From assembly GCF_003944765.1 (NCBI RefSeq), contig NZ_RWIU01000007.1, positions 1 through 64,000 on the forward strand: a stretch of DNA of 64,000 nucleotides, given 5' to 3'. The DNA comes from Hymenobacter perfusus. Lineage in GTDB: Bacteria > Bacteroidota > Bacteroidia > Cytophagales > Hymenobacteraceae. The notes under the pieces were generated by a model. That model saw only the letters and a list, made by a program, of their open reading frames with translations, ran no database searches and was not told where the DNA came from. The position numbers and the translations under genes were made by a program. Below, in pieces: positions 8,901 through 17,298 of this stretch (positions are counted from its first letter, which is position 1; each line of letters opens with the position of its first letter).

Positions 8901-10283
8901 ATGGAACTGAAGGATTTATTTCTGACGCCTTTATACCTCGGCCTGCTATATGGGCTGGCGTTTGCGCTGCGGAAGCGGTTTACCAACCCGCTTACTCGGA
9001 AATACTTTATTCCGGCCCTGTCGGTGAAGTTTCTGGGGGCTATTTCGCTGGGGCTGATTTATCAGTTTTACTACGGGGGCGGTGACACGTTCAACTACTT
9101 CAACGAGAGCAAAACTATTCACGAGGCGTTCTTTGACTCGCCGGCTGTGGGCATCAAGCTCATGCTGGCCAGCAACAATGTGTACGACGCCTCCATGGCC
9201 AAGTATGTAGCTCAGATGCACTGGTTTCACTCGGAAACCGAGTACTTTATTGTGAAGGTGTGCGGCTTTTTTGGCCTGTTTTGCTTTCACACCTATTCCG
9301 TCATTGCGCTAATGTTTGCCTTTATCAGCTTCAGCGGCGTGTGGGCTCTGTACAATACGTTTCTGCGCCTCTACCCGCGTTTGTACAAACAATTGGCTAT
9401 TGCGGTGTTCTTTGTGCCATCAGTGTTTTTCTGGGGCTCCGGTATCTCCAAGGATGCCTTGTGCATTGGCGCTTTGGGCTGGATGTTCTTTGCCTTTTAC
9501 AACCTGCTGGTAGCCCGTACTCAGATGGTGCAGGCAGCGGTGGCCATTCTTGTGGCAGGCTTCGTGCTGAAATCGGTAAAGATTTACATCCTCATCAGCT
9601 TCATTCCGCCGGTTATGCTGTGGGTAACCACCCAGTACAGTGCCCGCATCAAATCCGGCTTACTACGGGCCCTGATCATGCCCATCATGATTGTGCTGGG
9701 GGGCGTGGTCGGGTTTGCCATCAGCCAGTCGGTAGCTTCCGGCAACCAGAACTACGACTTCGACAAGATTGAGGACCGGGCGACGGTGGCCTCTACTTAC
9801 CATAACAGCATCAGCCACACGGAAGTAAACAAAGGCCGTGGCATGGGCAACTCCGGCTACGCTATGGAGGACTTCACCGGCCCTGCCGATATTCCCAAGC
9901 TGGCTCCCAAGGCCATTGTCATCGGCTTGTTCCGGCCGTTCATGTGGGAGGTCAGCAACCCGGTTATGCTGCTCTCGGGTCTGGAGGTCCTCTGGATTAC
10001 GTACCTGACCATTCAGGTATTCCGCAAAACCGGTTTCTTCCGCACGCTGGGCCGCATCGGCAGCACGCCGCTGGTGCTGTTCTGCATCATCTTTTCCGTG
10101 TTGTTCGCCATTGGCACCGCCATTACCTCCGGCAACTTCGGTAACCTGGTGCGTTACCGCATTCCTATGTGGCCTTTTTACGTGACGGCTCTGTTCATTC
10201 TGCAGGATGCCATTCCGGTGAAGAAAAAAGCGCGTCGCCGCATCATTGCCCGGCCGGTTACCCGCCAACTGGCCGGCGCGTAA
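8901..10283 (+). CDS. Multi-pass membrane protein, possible polymerase or GT-C-like
   Basis: 460 residues with about ten predicted membrane segments and a soluble loop (about 285-340) with GNQNYDFDKIEDRATV and SISHTEVNKGRGMGNS. There is an Arg/Lys-rich tail (KKKARRRIIARP). I do not recognise a named family. Topology and the location next to a polysaccharide locus allow a Wzy-type polymerase or a lipid-linked glycosyltransferase, but no diagnostic motif is seen. It follows the TPR gene by 12 bases and is closed by a strong terminator. Confidence 0.6.
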   Translation: MELKDLFLTPLYLGLLYGLAFALRKRFTNPLTRKYFIPALSVKFLGAISLGLIYQFYYGGGDTFNYFNESKTIHEAFFDSPAVGIKLMLASNNVYDASMAKYVAQMHWFHSETEYFIVKVCGFFGLFCFHTYSVIALMFAFISFSGVWALYNTFLRLYPRLYKQLAIAVFFVPSVFFWGSGISKDALCIGALGWMFFAFYNLLVARTQMVQAAVAILVAGFVLKSVKIYILISFIPPVMLWVTTQYSARIKSGLLRALIMPIMIVLGGVVGFAISQSVASGNQNYDFDKIEDRATVASTYHNSISHTEVNKGRGMGNSGYAMEDFTGPADIPKLAPKAIVIGLFRPFMWEVSNPVMLLSGLEVLWITYLTIQVFRKTGFFRTLGRIGSTPLVLFCIIFSVLFAIGTAITSGNFGNLVRYRIPMWPFYVTALFILQDAIPVKKKARRRIIARPVTRQLAGA

Positions 10284-10296
10284 TTCGCTACCAAGA

Positions 10297-10345
10297 CCAA
10301 AAAGGCGCGGCCTTCTCAGTAGTTGAGAAGGCCGCGCCTTTTTGG
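10297..10345. terminator. Two-way intrinsic terminator, 22-bp perfect stem
   Basis: Arms 10297-10318 and 10324-10345 are exact reverse complements around the loop GTAGT, with GC-rich core AGGCGCGGCCTTCTCA flanked by A/T runs on both sides. It serves the plus-strand membrane-protein gene and the converging minus-strand operon that ends at 10408. Confidence 0.9.
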
Positions 10346-10355
10346 CCTTGGGAGG

Positions 10356-10392
10356 TAGTAGGTATCAAAGAAAAAAGTCTTGATACCTACTA
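10356..10392. repeat. Second hairpin, 13-bp stem with A-rich loop
   Basis: TAGTAGGTATCAA (10356-10368) pairs exactly with 10380-10392 across an 11-base A-rich loop. It lies 15 bases past the stop of the GNAT gene. It lacks a U-tract, so it may be an RNA-stabilising stem next to the real terminator. Confidence 0.6.
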
Positions 10393-10407
10393 TCTACGCT
10401 GTATCGG

Positions 10408-11361
10408 CTACACGAAATCCAGGTCGCCGAAGAAGAAGTTGAACGTGACTTTCGCCAGCTCGTCGGTTTCGTCCTGGTTTTTCCCCTTTACCAAGAAATC
10501 GAACTGGTTGCGCCACACCTTGCGGGCTACACCTGCAGTAGCCGCATCAATCAGCGGGTTGCCCATGTACAGCAAACCCACCGACAGTTGCTTGGCTGCG
10601 TACACGCGGGCCTGCTTGATGATGTGCGCCAGATCGGCTTGGTTGTGGAAGCTCACGTCCATCAGCACGAATACCGGCAGCCCTTTCTTCTGAATTTTCT
10701 TCAGAAACGCGTAGCCCACCAGCTTGCCGGCCCGCTTCACGGCCAGGGCCACGTACTTGTAGTGCTCCGACTTAAAGGTGAGGTAACGCCAGTTCAGGAA
10801 CTTCTCGTCCTTCTTCATGGCGTTTTCAAACTGGAAAGTCGGCTGCCGGAAGAAGGCGGAATCCAGCTGAGTTACCACCTCATGCTGGCTCCCGGCCGCC
10901 AGGTGCAGCGGATTGGTAAACAGCAGCGTCAGATCGGGGTAGATACCGTGGCTGTAGCTGTATTTGGCCAGGTAGATAGGCTTAGCTACGGCGTTGGGGA
11001 AGGCCAGGAAACAGTCGCCGCCGCGCTCCAAGAAGTCGGTATCGGTTTTGACGTAGAGCTTACCGAACAGGCCCTTACCTCGCACCTCATTGCTGGTGAG
11101 CACCTTCTGAATGAAACCCGCCTTCCAGGGCCGCCCGTTGATAACGAACTGGGCATCATTGGAAGAACACATGCCGCAGGCCCGCCCGCCAATGCGCGAG
11201 AGGAAGAAGCTGAAGGAGTTAAAGGGGTTGTTGAAGTACCACCAGTCGAGGTAGCCGGTGGTCATCCGATCGTCGTCGTTTTCGACGCGGTTGAGTTCTA
11301 CTACATCGGCCAGATCGGTGGCGGTGGCGCGGTGCAGCGTAATTTCGTCAGAGTTGGCCAT
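10408..11361 (-). CDS. GNAT-type N-acyltransferase in polysaccharide operon
   Basis: 317 residues. ITLHRATATDLADVVELN is a GNAT start, and VLTSNEVRGKGLFGKLY is the acetyl-CoA-binding Q/RxxGxG/A loop (RGKGLFGKL). A second half-domain (about 190-317) is built like a duplicated GNAT fold (YVALAVKRAGKLVGYAFLKK). Related proteins occur in polysaccharide clusters and probably N-acylate amino sugars. Its ATG lies inside the end of the deacetylase gene (14-base overlap), implying translational coupling: deacetylation followed by acylation is plausible. It is the last gene of the 13872-10408 operon. Confidence 0.75.
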   Translation of the reverse strand: MANSDEITLHRATATDLADVVELNRVENDDDRMTTGYLDWWYFNNPFNSFSFFLSRIGGRACGMCSSNDAQFVINGRPWKAGFIQKVLTSNEVRGKGLFGKLYVKTDTDFLERGGDCFLAFPNAVAKPIYLAKYSYSHGIYPDLTLLFTNPLHLAAGSQHEVVTQLDSAFFRQPTFQFENAMKKDEKFLNWRYLTFKSEHYKYVALAVKRAGKLVGYAFLKKIQKKGLPVFVLMDVSFHNQADLAHIIKQARVYAAKQLSVGLLYMGNPLIDAATAGVARKVWRNQFDFLVKGKNQDETDELAKVTFNFFFGDLDFV

Positions 11362-12205
11362 AGGTAGTCAGGGTTACGGTCGGGTCGTCGGCAAACAGGG
11401 GCTTGCCGGTCAGGATGCGGTGTTCCGCGTAGCATTTCTCGAAAAACGGCCGGCGCTGGTCCAGGTCCGTGGGGTAAAGCTGGTCCAGCTCGGGGCCCGG
11501 AATGTAGGGGTGTACCATCAGCTCCACCACTTCGGCGGCGGCCGGGGCCTCATGTACCAACGCCCGCAGCGTATCGGCGGTGTAGCCGGCGGGCGGCGTG
11601 CTCAAATCGTGGACTGACACCAGCAAATCGTCGGTGCGGGTGCTGATCTGGCGGCGGAACCGTTGACTGGCGTTGTATAGCACGCTTTGCTTGAGGAATT
11701 TCGGCGGACGCGTGAGCAGTAGCTTCAGATCGGGCTTCAGCGGAATAGCCAGACGCACCGGCAGACGGTGTTTTTTCAGCAGCGGCAGCATGGCGCCAAA
11801 CACCGTCGGGTTCATGTGCGTGTGCTGGTGCGAGTCGGTGTGGGTAGGCCGGATGCCCAGCTTCACCAGCGCGTTGTACTGCGCCTCAAACTCGGCGGCG
11901 ACCTCGGCCTGCTGCACCCGGCCCAGCAGCAGCTTTTTCATCAGCGCGCCGCGCTCCAGAAAGTTGCCGTTGGCATCCACCAACGACGCGGCTTTGGTCA
12001 GGGGCCGGCCCTCGGTGAGACAGAAGTGCAGGCCGATGGCCAACCCAGGGTTTTCGGCGGCCAACTGTGCTCCTTCCTGGGTGCCGGGCATGGCCACCAT
12101 CATGGTGGTGCTGGTGAGGTTGCCCGCCCGGTAGCTTTCCACAATGGCGCGGTTCACCGGGGCACACAGCCCGAAGTCGTCGGCGTTGATAATGACTTTG
12201 CGCAT
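11348..12205 (-). CDS. YdjC/ChbG-family carbohydrate deacetylase
   Basis: 285 residues from the chosen ATG at 12205, where MRKVIINADDFG gives the family start (the frame is open 10 codons further). Metal-binding residues: D9/D10, H60 (GLHFCLTEG) and THTDSHQHTH at 121-130. Family members remove N-acetyl groups from sugars such as chitooligosaccharides. In this operon the substrate is likely a lipid-linked or nucleotide-linked glycan, an inference from context. It overlaps the following GNAT gene by 14 bases. Confidence 0.88.
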   Translation of the reverse strand: MRKVIINADDFGLCAPVNRAIVESYRAGNLTSTTMMVAMPGTQEGAQLAAENPGLAIGLHFCLTEGRPLTKAASLVDANGNFLERGALMKKLLLGRVQQAEVAAEFEAQYNALVKLGIRPTHTDSHQHTHMNPTVFGAMLPLLKKHRLPVRLAIPLKPDLKLLLTRPPKFLKQSVLYNASQRFRRQISTRTDDLLVSVHDLSTPPAGYTADTLRALVHEAPAAAEVVELMVHPYIPGPELDQLYPTDLDQRRPFFEKCYAEHRILTGKPLFADDPTVTLTTYGQL

Positions 12206-12264
12206 ACGAAAAGCAACGGCCGGCCCCATTCTCAAGGAGTCGGCCAGCAGTTAAATCAGAAAAA

Positions 12265-12657
12265 TCAGGCGTATTTCATGGTGGCTTCGCCCGTCAGCAC
12301 GAGCTTGCCATCCTGGTTTACGCAGGTGGTCTGCAAAGTGGCAATGTGCTTTTCTTCGTTGAGCGTCAGCACTTCCACCTGGGCCGTGATGGTGTCGTTG
12401 AGGTACACCGGCTTCAGAAACTTAAAGGTCTGGCCCATGTAGATGGCACCCGGACCCGGCAGCTGCGTGCCCAGCACGGCGCTAATGAGCGAGCCGTAAA
12501 GCATGCCATGGCTGATACGCTGCCCGAACAGACTTTGCTGCGCGTACTCCTCGTCCAGATGCACGGGATTGGTATCGAGGGAAAGCTGGGCGAAGGCGCG
12601 CACGTCGGCGTCGGTGATGGTTTTGGAAAGCTGGGCTTTCTGGCCGATTTCTAACAT
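12265..12657 (-). CDS. MaoC-type (R)-hydratase
   Basis: 130 residues from the chosen ATG at 12657 (open 26 codons further, poor composition). The hot-dog fold hydratase motif is clear: D28 and H33 in LDTNPVHLDEEYA, followed by GQRISHGML. The family hydrates enoyl-CoA thioesters to (R)-3-hydroxyacyl-CoA (PhaJ type). Its place between a glycosyltransferase and a sugar deacetylase is unusual; it might supply a 3-hydroxyacyl group to the GNAT enzyme of the same operon, which is speculation. It could equally be a housekeeping hydratase. Confidence 0.88.
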   Translation of the reverse strand: MLEIGQKAQLSKTITDADVRAFAQLSLDTNPVHLDEEYAQQSLFGQRISHGMLYGSLISAVLGTQLPGPGAIYMGQTFKFLKPVYLNDTITAQVEVLTLNEEKHIATLQTTCVNQDGKLVLTGEATMKYA

Positions 12658-12735
12658 AGCAGAGAAAAATGAAGCAGCAAGGTACGGACCCGCCGCCGAG
12701 GGAACTACCCGCCGGCAGCCGGCCCGCTTACGCAA

Positions 12736-13872
12736 CTACCGGTGGGCAGTTGCCGGCATGGCGGCCGAAGTAGCCGCCACCGGCGGCAAACCGGCACCAG
12801 CATCCGAAAACAGCCGGATAAAATTTTCGGTGTTCGACAGCACCGAGTACCGCTCCTGCACCGTGCGCTGGGCGTTGGCCCCCAGGCGGCGACGCAGCTC
12901 GGCATCCTCGATGAGCCGGGCCAGGGCCTGGTACCAATCTTCCTCAGTTTCACAGAGGAAGCCGTCCACGTTATTGGTCACGATTTTGGTATTCACACCC
13001 ACCGGTGAAGCTACCGCCGGAATACCCAACGACATGTACTGTAAAGCCTTAAACCCGCACTTACCCAACGACAACGGGCTGATTTTCTCCTCCAGCGGCA
13101 TCACGCCAGCGTTGAACTGCACTAGGTCAGTAATTTCGGTAGCCTTCTGCCAGGGCACGTAGTCGAAGCTCTTGAGGTCCAGCTGCGGGTCTTGGTTGGA
13201 GATGACGCGGAACGTGAAGTCATATTTTTCCTCCAGGCGGCGCAGCACGGGCAGCAAGGAAGCCAGATACACCATGTTAGAGTGCGTGCCCGTCCAGCCC
13301 AGCACCACTTTTTCGCTGGTTTGCGGGTTGGTGCGGTTGTGCAGGTGTACCGTGTCGATGGTGGTGGGGTTGAGCACCACGCTGGGGGTAAACTGCCGGG
13401 CGTAGTCGCAAAGGAAGTCGTTGCCGCAACTCACCTTGTAGCTCCAGCCGCAGATGGAGGCCACTTTGCTGTGCCACTTCACAATGGCCGCCATCTGGTT
13501 GTGCTGCGAGGTGAGGGCCATCCAAATGGCGTCGTCGAAGTCGTAGATAATCTTCTTGCCCAGCAGCTTCGCCACAATCCACTCGAAAACGGGTGGGCCG
13601 ATAGGCGTGATTTCCCGGTGAATGAACACATAATCGTAGCCGGGCACTTCCAGCAGGTGCTTCACGCGCCGCCCGAAGCCCTTCACGATACCCCAGATTT
13701 TGGCCGCCTGATGCCCGGGTTTGTACAGGATCCGCCAGGTGGCCAGATCCAGGAAGGAACGCTCGGTGTACGCAATGCCCCGTTCCCGCAGCGCGGGGAA
13801 ATATTGCTCAAAGCGAAAGCGCTGCGACGGGGCCTCCCCGGCCGGGTACGGGGTCAAAAAAAGAATCTTCAT
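12736..13872 (-). CDS. GT4-family glycosyltransferase
   Basis: 378 residues, GT-B fold. The start MKILFLTPYPAGEAPSQRFR is typical of this family. The C-terminal donor-binding half holds VVLGWTGTHSN and GKCGFKALQYMSLGIPAVAS, with the usual glutamate replaced by lysine/glutamine, so nucleotide binding differs from the strict E-x7-E type. First gene of the 13872-10408 operon. A TACTTTTG box at 13965-13972 lies about 90 bases upstream, in the gap shared with the divergent GT2 gene. Sugar specificity is unknown. Confidence 0.85.
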   Translation of the reverse strand: MKILFLTPYPAGEAPSQRFRFEQYFPALRERGIAYTERSFLDLATWRILYKPGHQAAKIWGIVKGFGRRVKHLLEVPGYDYVFIHREITPIGPPVFEWIVAKLLGKKIIYDFDDAIWMALTSQHNQMAAIVKWHSKVASICGWSYKVSCGNDFLCDYARQFTPSVVLNPTTIDTVHLHNRTNPQTSEKVVLGWTGTHSNMVYLASLLPVLRRLEEKYDFTFRVISNQDPQLDLKSFDYVPWQKATEITDLVQFNAGVMPLEEKISPLSLGKCGFKALQYMSLGIPAVASPVGVNTKIVTNNVDGFLCETEEDWYQALARLIEDAELRRRLGANAQRTVQERYSVLSNTENFIRLFSDAGAGLPPVAATSAAMPATAHR

Positions 13873-13964
13873 TCGAAAAATATACCTGATAACGGCCCGC
13901 AGACCTGAGTAGCCGGCTCACACTCAGCCGATACAGAACGGAGCCTTCTTACGGTACCCCGCCA

Positions 13965-13972
13965 CAAAAGTA
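13965..13972 (-). promoter_or_regulatory. Candidate -7 box for the 13872-10408 operon
   Basis: The minus strand reads TACTTTTG (consensus TAnnTTTG), 92 bases before the GT4 ATG, in a 183-base divergent gap. No clear -33 TTG. Confidence 0.5.
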
Positions 13973-14028
13973 CGAAACTATTCCGGCGCCCTGATGGGCC
14001 GGCAGATACGCTGCCACGTCGGAGTGGC

Positions 14029-14036
14029 TATATTTG
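14029..14036 (+). promoter_or_regulatory. Candidate -7 box for the GT2-rffA pair
   Basis: TATATTTG matches TAnnTTTG and ends 19 bases before ATG 14056. It is back to back with the opposite box at 13965-13972, so both transcripts leave the same gap. Confidence 0.45.
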
Positions 14037-14055
14037 GCCCCATTCACCCTACTCC

Positions 14056-14994
14056 ATGCCTGCTCTCGCCCCGCTGCTTTCCGTTGTGATACCTGTGTAT
14101 CGGGCCGGTGCGGTGCTGGCGGTACTGCTGCAACGCCTGCAGCAAGTTCTGCCGCCGCTGACGGAAGCGTATGAAATTGTGCTGGTAGACGATGCCAGCC
14201 CTGACCCCGCCGACTGGCCGCTCGTGCAGGCATACGCCGCCCGGGACCACCGCGTACGGGGCCTGCGTCTGTCGCGGAACTTCGGCCAGCATCATGCTCT
14301 GACGGCGGGTCTGGAAAACAGCCGGGGCGAGTGGATAGTGGTAATGGACTGTGACTTGCAGGACCGCCCCGAGGAAATTCCGCGCCTGCTGGCTACGGCC
14401 CGGGCAGGCTACGAAGCCGTGCTGGCCCGCCGTGGCCGCCGCACCGATGAAGCCGCCGTGCGCGGTGGCTCCCGGCTATTTTACCAGGTACTGGCTTACC
14501 TGACCGGTGAACCACAGGACCCCGAAATCGGCAACTTTGGCATCTACCACCGGCGGCTGATTGATACGGTCTTGCGCCTGCGCGAAAGCACACGCTACTT
14601 CCCTACGATGGTGCGCTGGGCCGGGTTCCGGCAAACCACGCTGGCCGTTACCCACGGCGAGGGCACCCGGCCGTCCTCTTACTCCCTGGGCCGCCGCCTG
14701 CAGCTGGCCCTCGATATTCTGCTGACGTACTCCGATAAACCCCTGCGGCTGGCGGTGTATTTTGGGTTGTTGCTCTCGGGAGGGGCCTTTCTGCTGGGCC
14801 TCGTGATGCTGGGCCGCTACCTGCTGGGCCAGATTACGGTGCCCGGCTACGCCAGTCTCATCGTATCCATTAGCCTGTTTTCAGGCATTATCATTTCGGT
14901 GCTGGGTATTGTAGGGCTGTACGTGGGCAAAACGTTTGAAGGCGTGCGCAACCGGCCGCTGTACGTAGTAGCCGAAACCACCACGCCCGCATGA
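14056..14994 (+). CDS. GT2 glycosyltransferase, polyprenyl-phosphate type (DPM1/GtrB-like)
   Basis: 312 residues. The GT-A domain has VDDASPD and the metal-binding DCD at 98-100 (VVMDCDLQDRPEE). Two C-terminal membrane segments (about 232-255 and 268-295) are typical of enzymes that load a sugar onto undecaprenyl phosphate, ending with GLYVGKTFEGVRNRPLYVV. It overlaps the next gene by ATGA (14991-14994), so the two are coupled. It may charge the lipid carrier with a sugar made by the aminotransferase pathway; that link is inferred. Confidence 0.88.
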   Translation: MPALAPLLSVVIPVYRAGAVLAVLLQRLQQVLPPLTEAYEIVLVDDASPDPADWPLVQAYAARDHRVRGLRLSRNFGQHHALTAGLENSRGEWIVVMDCDLQDRPEEIPRLLATARAGYEAVLARRGRRTDEAAVRGGSRLFYQVLAYLTGEPQDPEIGNFGIYHRRLIDTVLRLRESTRYFPTMVRWAGFRQTTLAVTHGEGTRPSSYSLGRRLQLALDILLTYSDKPLRLAVYFGLLLSGGAFLLGLVMLGRYLLGQITVPGYASLIVSISLFSGIIISVLGIVGLYVGKTFEGVRNRPLYVVAETTTPA

Positions 14995-16169
14995 TTCCCA
15001 CTCCCCTGCCGCCCGATTTTATTCCCTTCAACCGGCCGCACTTGGCGGGGCCAGAGCTGGAGTACATTCGGCAAGCGGTGGCAGCAGGCAAACTTTCCGG
15101 CAACGGCCGGTTTACCCAACGGTGCCAGCAGTTTTTCGAGCAGCAGTACGGCATGCCTAAAGCGTTGCTGACTACTAGTGGCACCGATGCTCTGGAAATG
15201 GCCGCGCTGCTGCTCAACATTCAGCCCGGCGACGAGGTAATTGTTCCCAGCTACACCTTCACCTCCACGGCCAATGCCTTCGTATTGCGCGGGGCTCGTA
15301 TTGTATTCGCCGACAGCCTGCCCGAGCATCCTAATCTGGATGTATCCCGACTGGAGGCCCTCATCACGCCCCGCACGCGGGCCATCGTACCGGTGCATTA
15401 CGGCGGCACGGCCTGCGACATGGCTGCTGTTATGGCGTTGGCGGCGCAGTACAGCTTGTGGGTGGTGGAAGATGCGGCCCAGGCCATTGAGGCGACTTAC
15501 CACAACCGGCCACTGGGCACCTTTGGGCACCTGGCAGCCTTCTCCTTCCACGAAACCAAAAACCTGAGTGCCGGCGAAGGCGGTCTGCTGGCCGTTAACG
15601 ACCCGGAGCTGGCTACCCGCGCCGAAATCATTTGGGAGAAAGGGACCAACCGCGCCGCCTTTGCCCGGGGCGAGGCCGCCCGCTACGAGTGGGTGGATGT
15701 GGGCTCCTCCTTTCTGCCCTCCGAGCTGAACGCGGCGTATCTGTGGGCGCAGCTGGAAAACCGGCAGATTATTCAGCGGCAGCGGCAACGATTATGGGAA
15801 GCGTACGAATCGGCTTTAACTCCGCTGGCCGCCGCCGGCTATTTTCAACTGCTCCCGGTTGCCGCTGAAGGCCAGCCGAACTGGCACCTGTTTGCGCTGC
15901 TCTGCCGCACGGAAGCTGAACGGGATGCGCTATTAGCGCACTTGCGGGCGCAGCACATCCTGGCGGTTTTTCATTACCTGCCACTGCACAGCAGCCCCTA
16001 CTATACCGCCCGGCACGATGGACGCCTCCTTCCCCACGCCACCCGTTTCGGCCAGACGCTCGTGCGCCTCCCGCTCTATCATGATCTGCAACCGGAGCAG
16101 CAGCAACGGGTAGTGGCCGCCATCCAGGCATTTTTCCAGTTACCCGGCTCCTCTTGCGCAGTTAGTTAA
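14991..16169 (+). CDS. rffA: RffA/WecE-like dTDP-4-keto-6-deoxyhexose 4-aminotransferase
   Basis: 392 residues, PLP-dependent DegT/DnrJ/EryC1 fold. The Schiff-base lysine is K190 in FHETKNLSAGEGG, with D161 (VVEDAAQAI) binding the pyridine nitrogen. The segment WEKGTNRAAF...YEWVDVGSSFLPSE is the RffA hallmark, pointing to dTDP-4-keto-6-deoxy-glucose as substrate and dTDP-4-amino-4,6-dideoxygalactose (Fuc4N) as product. rmlA/rmlB, which make the substrate, are not in the window. The last 8 bases overlap the end of the converging GT4 gene, with no terminator between them. Confidence 0.9.
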   Translation: MIPTPLPPDFIPFNRPHLAGPELEYIRQAVAAGKLSGNGRFTQRCQQFFEQQYGMPKALLTTSGTDALEMAALLLNIQPGDEVIVPSYTFTSTANAFVLRGARIVFADSLPEHPNLDVSRLEALITPRTRAIVPVHYGGTACDMAAVMALAAQYSLWVVEDAAQAIEATYHNRPLGTFGHLAAFSFHETKNLSAGEGGLLAVNDPELATRAEIIWEKGTNRAAFARGEAARYEWVDVGSSFLPSELNAAYLWAQLENRQIIQRQRQRLWEAYESALTPLAAAGYFQLLPVAAEGQPNWHLFALLCRTEAERDALLAHLRAQHILAVFHYLPLHSSPYYTARHDGRLLPHATRFGQTLVRLPLYHDLQPEQQQRVVAAIQAFFQLPGSSCAVS

Positions 16170-17298
16170 GCACCCCGGCGTACAGTTGGCCAAGTTGCTC
16201 GTAGCTGGACTCCGGCCGGAACTTGTGGCGCACGAATTCCCGGCCGGCGGCAGCGAACCGTTGGCGCATTCCGGCATCGGCGGCCAGTTGCAGCAGGGCC
16301 TGCGTCATGGCCGGCACGTCGCGGTTGGGTACCAGCAGACCGGAGCGGCCCGATTCGAACAGCTCCGCGGGGCCGCCGCAGTCGGTGGCAATCAGGGGCG
16401 TACCGAAGTACAGCGCATCGAGGCAGGTGAGCGAAAAGGATTCCGACTCGGAGAAGTTCAGCACGATATCGGCCTGCTTGATGGCCGCTTCCACATCCTG
16501 CACGAAACTGCCGAACGTCACGGCTTCCTGCAAGCCGGCAGCGGCCACGGCCGTTTCCAGCTGCCGCCGATACTCCCGGTTTTTCTCCAGCCCCATATCC
16601 CCACCGGCAAAATGCAGCCGCAGGTTGGGCTGCTGAGCGTAAGCCGTTTTGAAGGCTTCCACGGCGAAATTCTGGCCTTTACCGGGAATGTAGTTGCCCA
16701 GAAACAATACCCGCACGCTGCCATCGGGCCGGGGCGTGAGGTCGGTGGGCGGATATTTCTCGCCCTCCGGCACCGGATCGAAAATGACGCTGATGTGCGG
16801 CAGCGGCTGAAAATACGAATACACCGCCCGCGATACGCACACTACCCGCTGGGCCAGATGCTCGGCCACCCAGCGCCAGGTGCGGGCTAAGGGCTGCATC
16901 TGGGTATGGGGCAAAAACCGCACGTGCGTTACCAGCGGCCGGCCGGTGAGCAGCCGCGCCACCACGCCGGTCAGGTTGTAGAAGTCGTTCATGTGAATGG
17001 CCGCCGCCCGCTCTTGGCGCACCAACGCGGCCAGCCGCCAGCCGTTCAGCAGCAGCATGGGCACGTACAGCAGCAGGTTACGCACCCGCTTGCTGATTTC
17101 CACGAACGGCAGCTCCTGCACCCGGTAACCTGCTTCTTCCAACACGCTACGGCCCCGGCTTCCGGTGGGCAGCACGTACACAAACTCGTATTGGTGGCGC
17201 AGCCGGTCGGTGGCGTTGCGGATGGCCATGAGGGCCCCGGTCACGGCCGTCGAGTTATCGGCAATGAGAATAACGGGCCTGGTAGTCGATTGGGGCAT
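16162..17298 (-). CDS. GT4-family glycosyltransferase
   Basis: 378 residues from the chosen ATG at 17298 (MPQSTTRPVILIADNS), which overlaps the previous stop as TAATG. The GT-B C-terminal half has FLGNYIPGKGQNFAVEAF and the E-x7-E element ESESFSLTCLDALYFGTPLIAT followed by GGPAEL. Cytoplasmic, NDP-sugar dependent; sugar unknown. Last gene of the long minus-strand operon, and it runs 8 bases into the end of the plus-strand aminotransferase gene. Confidence 0.88.
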   Translation of the reverse strand: MPQSTTRPVILIADNSTAVTGALMAIRNATDRLRHQYEFVYVLPTGSRGRSVLEEAGYRVQELPFVEISKRVRNLLLYVPMLLLNGWRLAALVRQERAAAIHMNDFYNLTGVVARLLTGRPLVTHVRFLPHTQMQPLARTWRWVAEHLAQRVVCVSRAVYSYFQPLPHISVIFDPVPEGEKYPPTDLTPRPDGSVRVLFLGNYIPGKGQNFAVEAFKTAYAQQPNLRLHFAGGDMGLEKNREYRRQLETAVAAAGLQEAVTFGSFVQDVEAAIKQADIVLNFSESESFSLTCLDALYFGTPLIATDCGGPAELFESGRSGLLVPNRDVPAMTQALLQLAADAGMRQRFAAAGREFVRHKFRPESSYEQLGQLYAGVLN

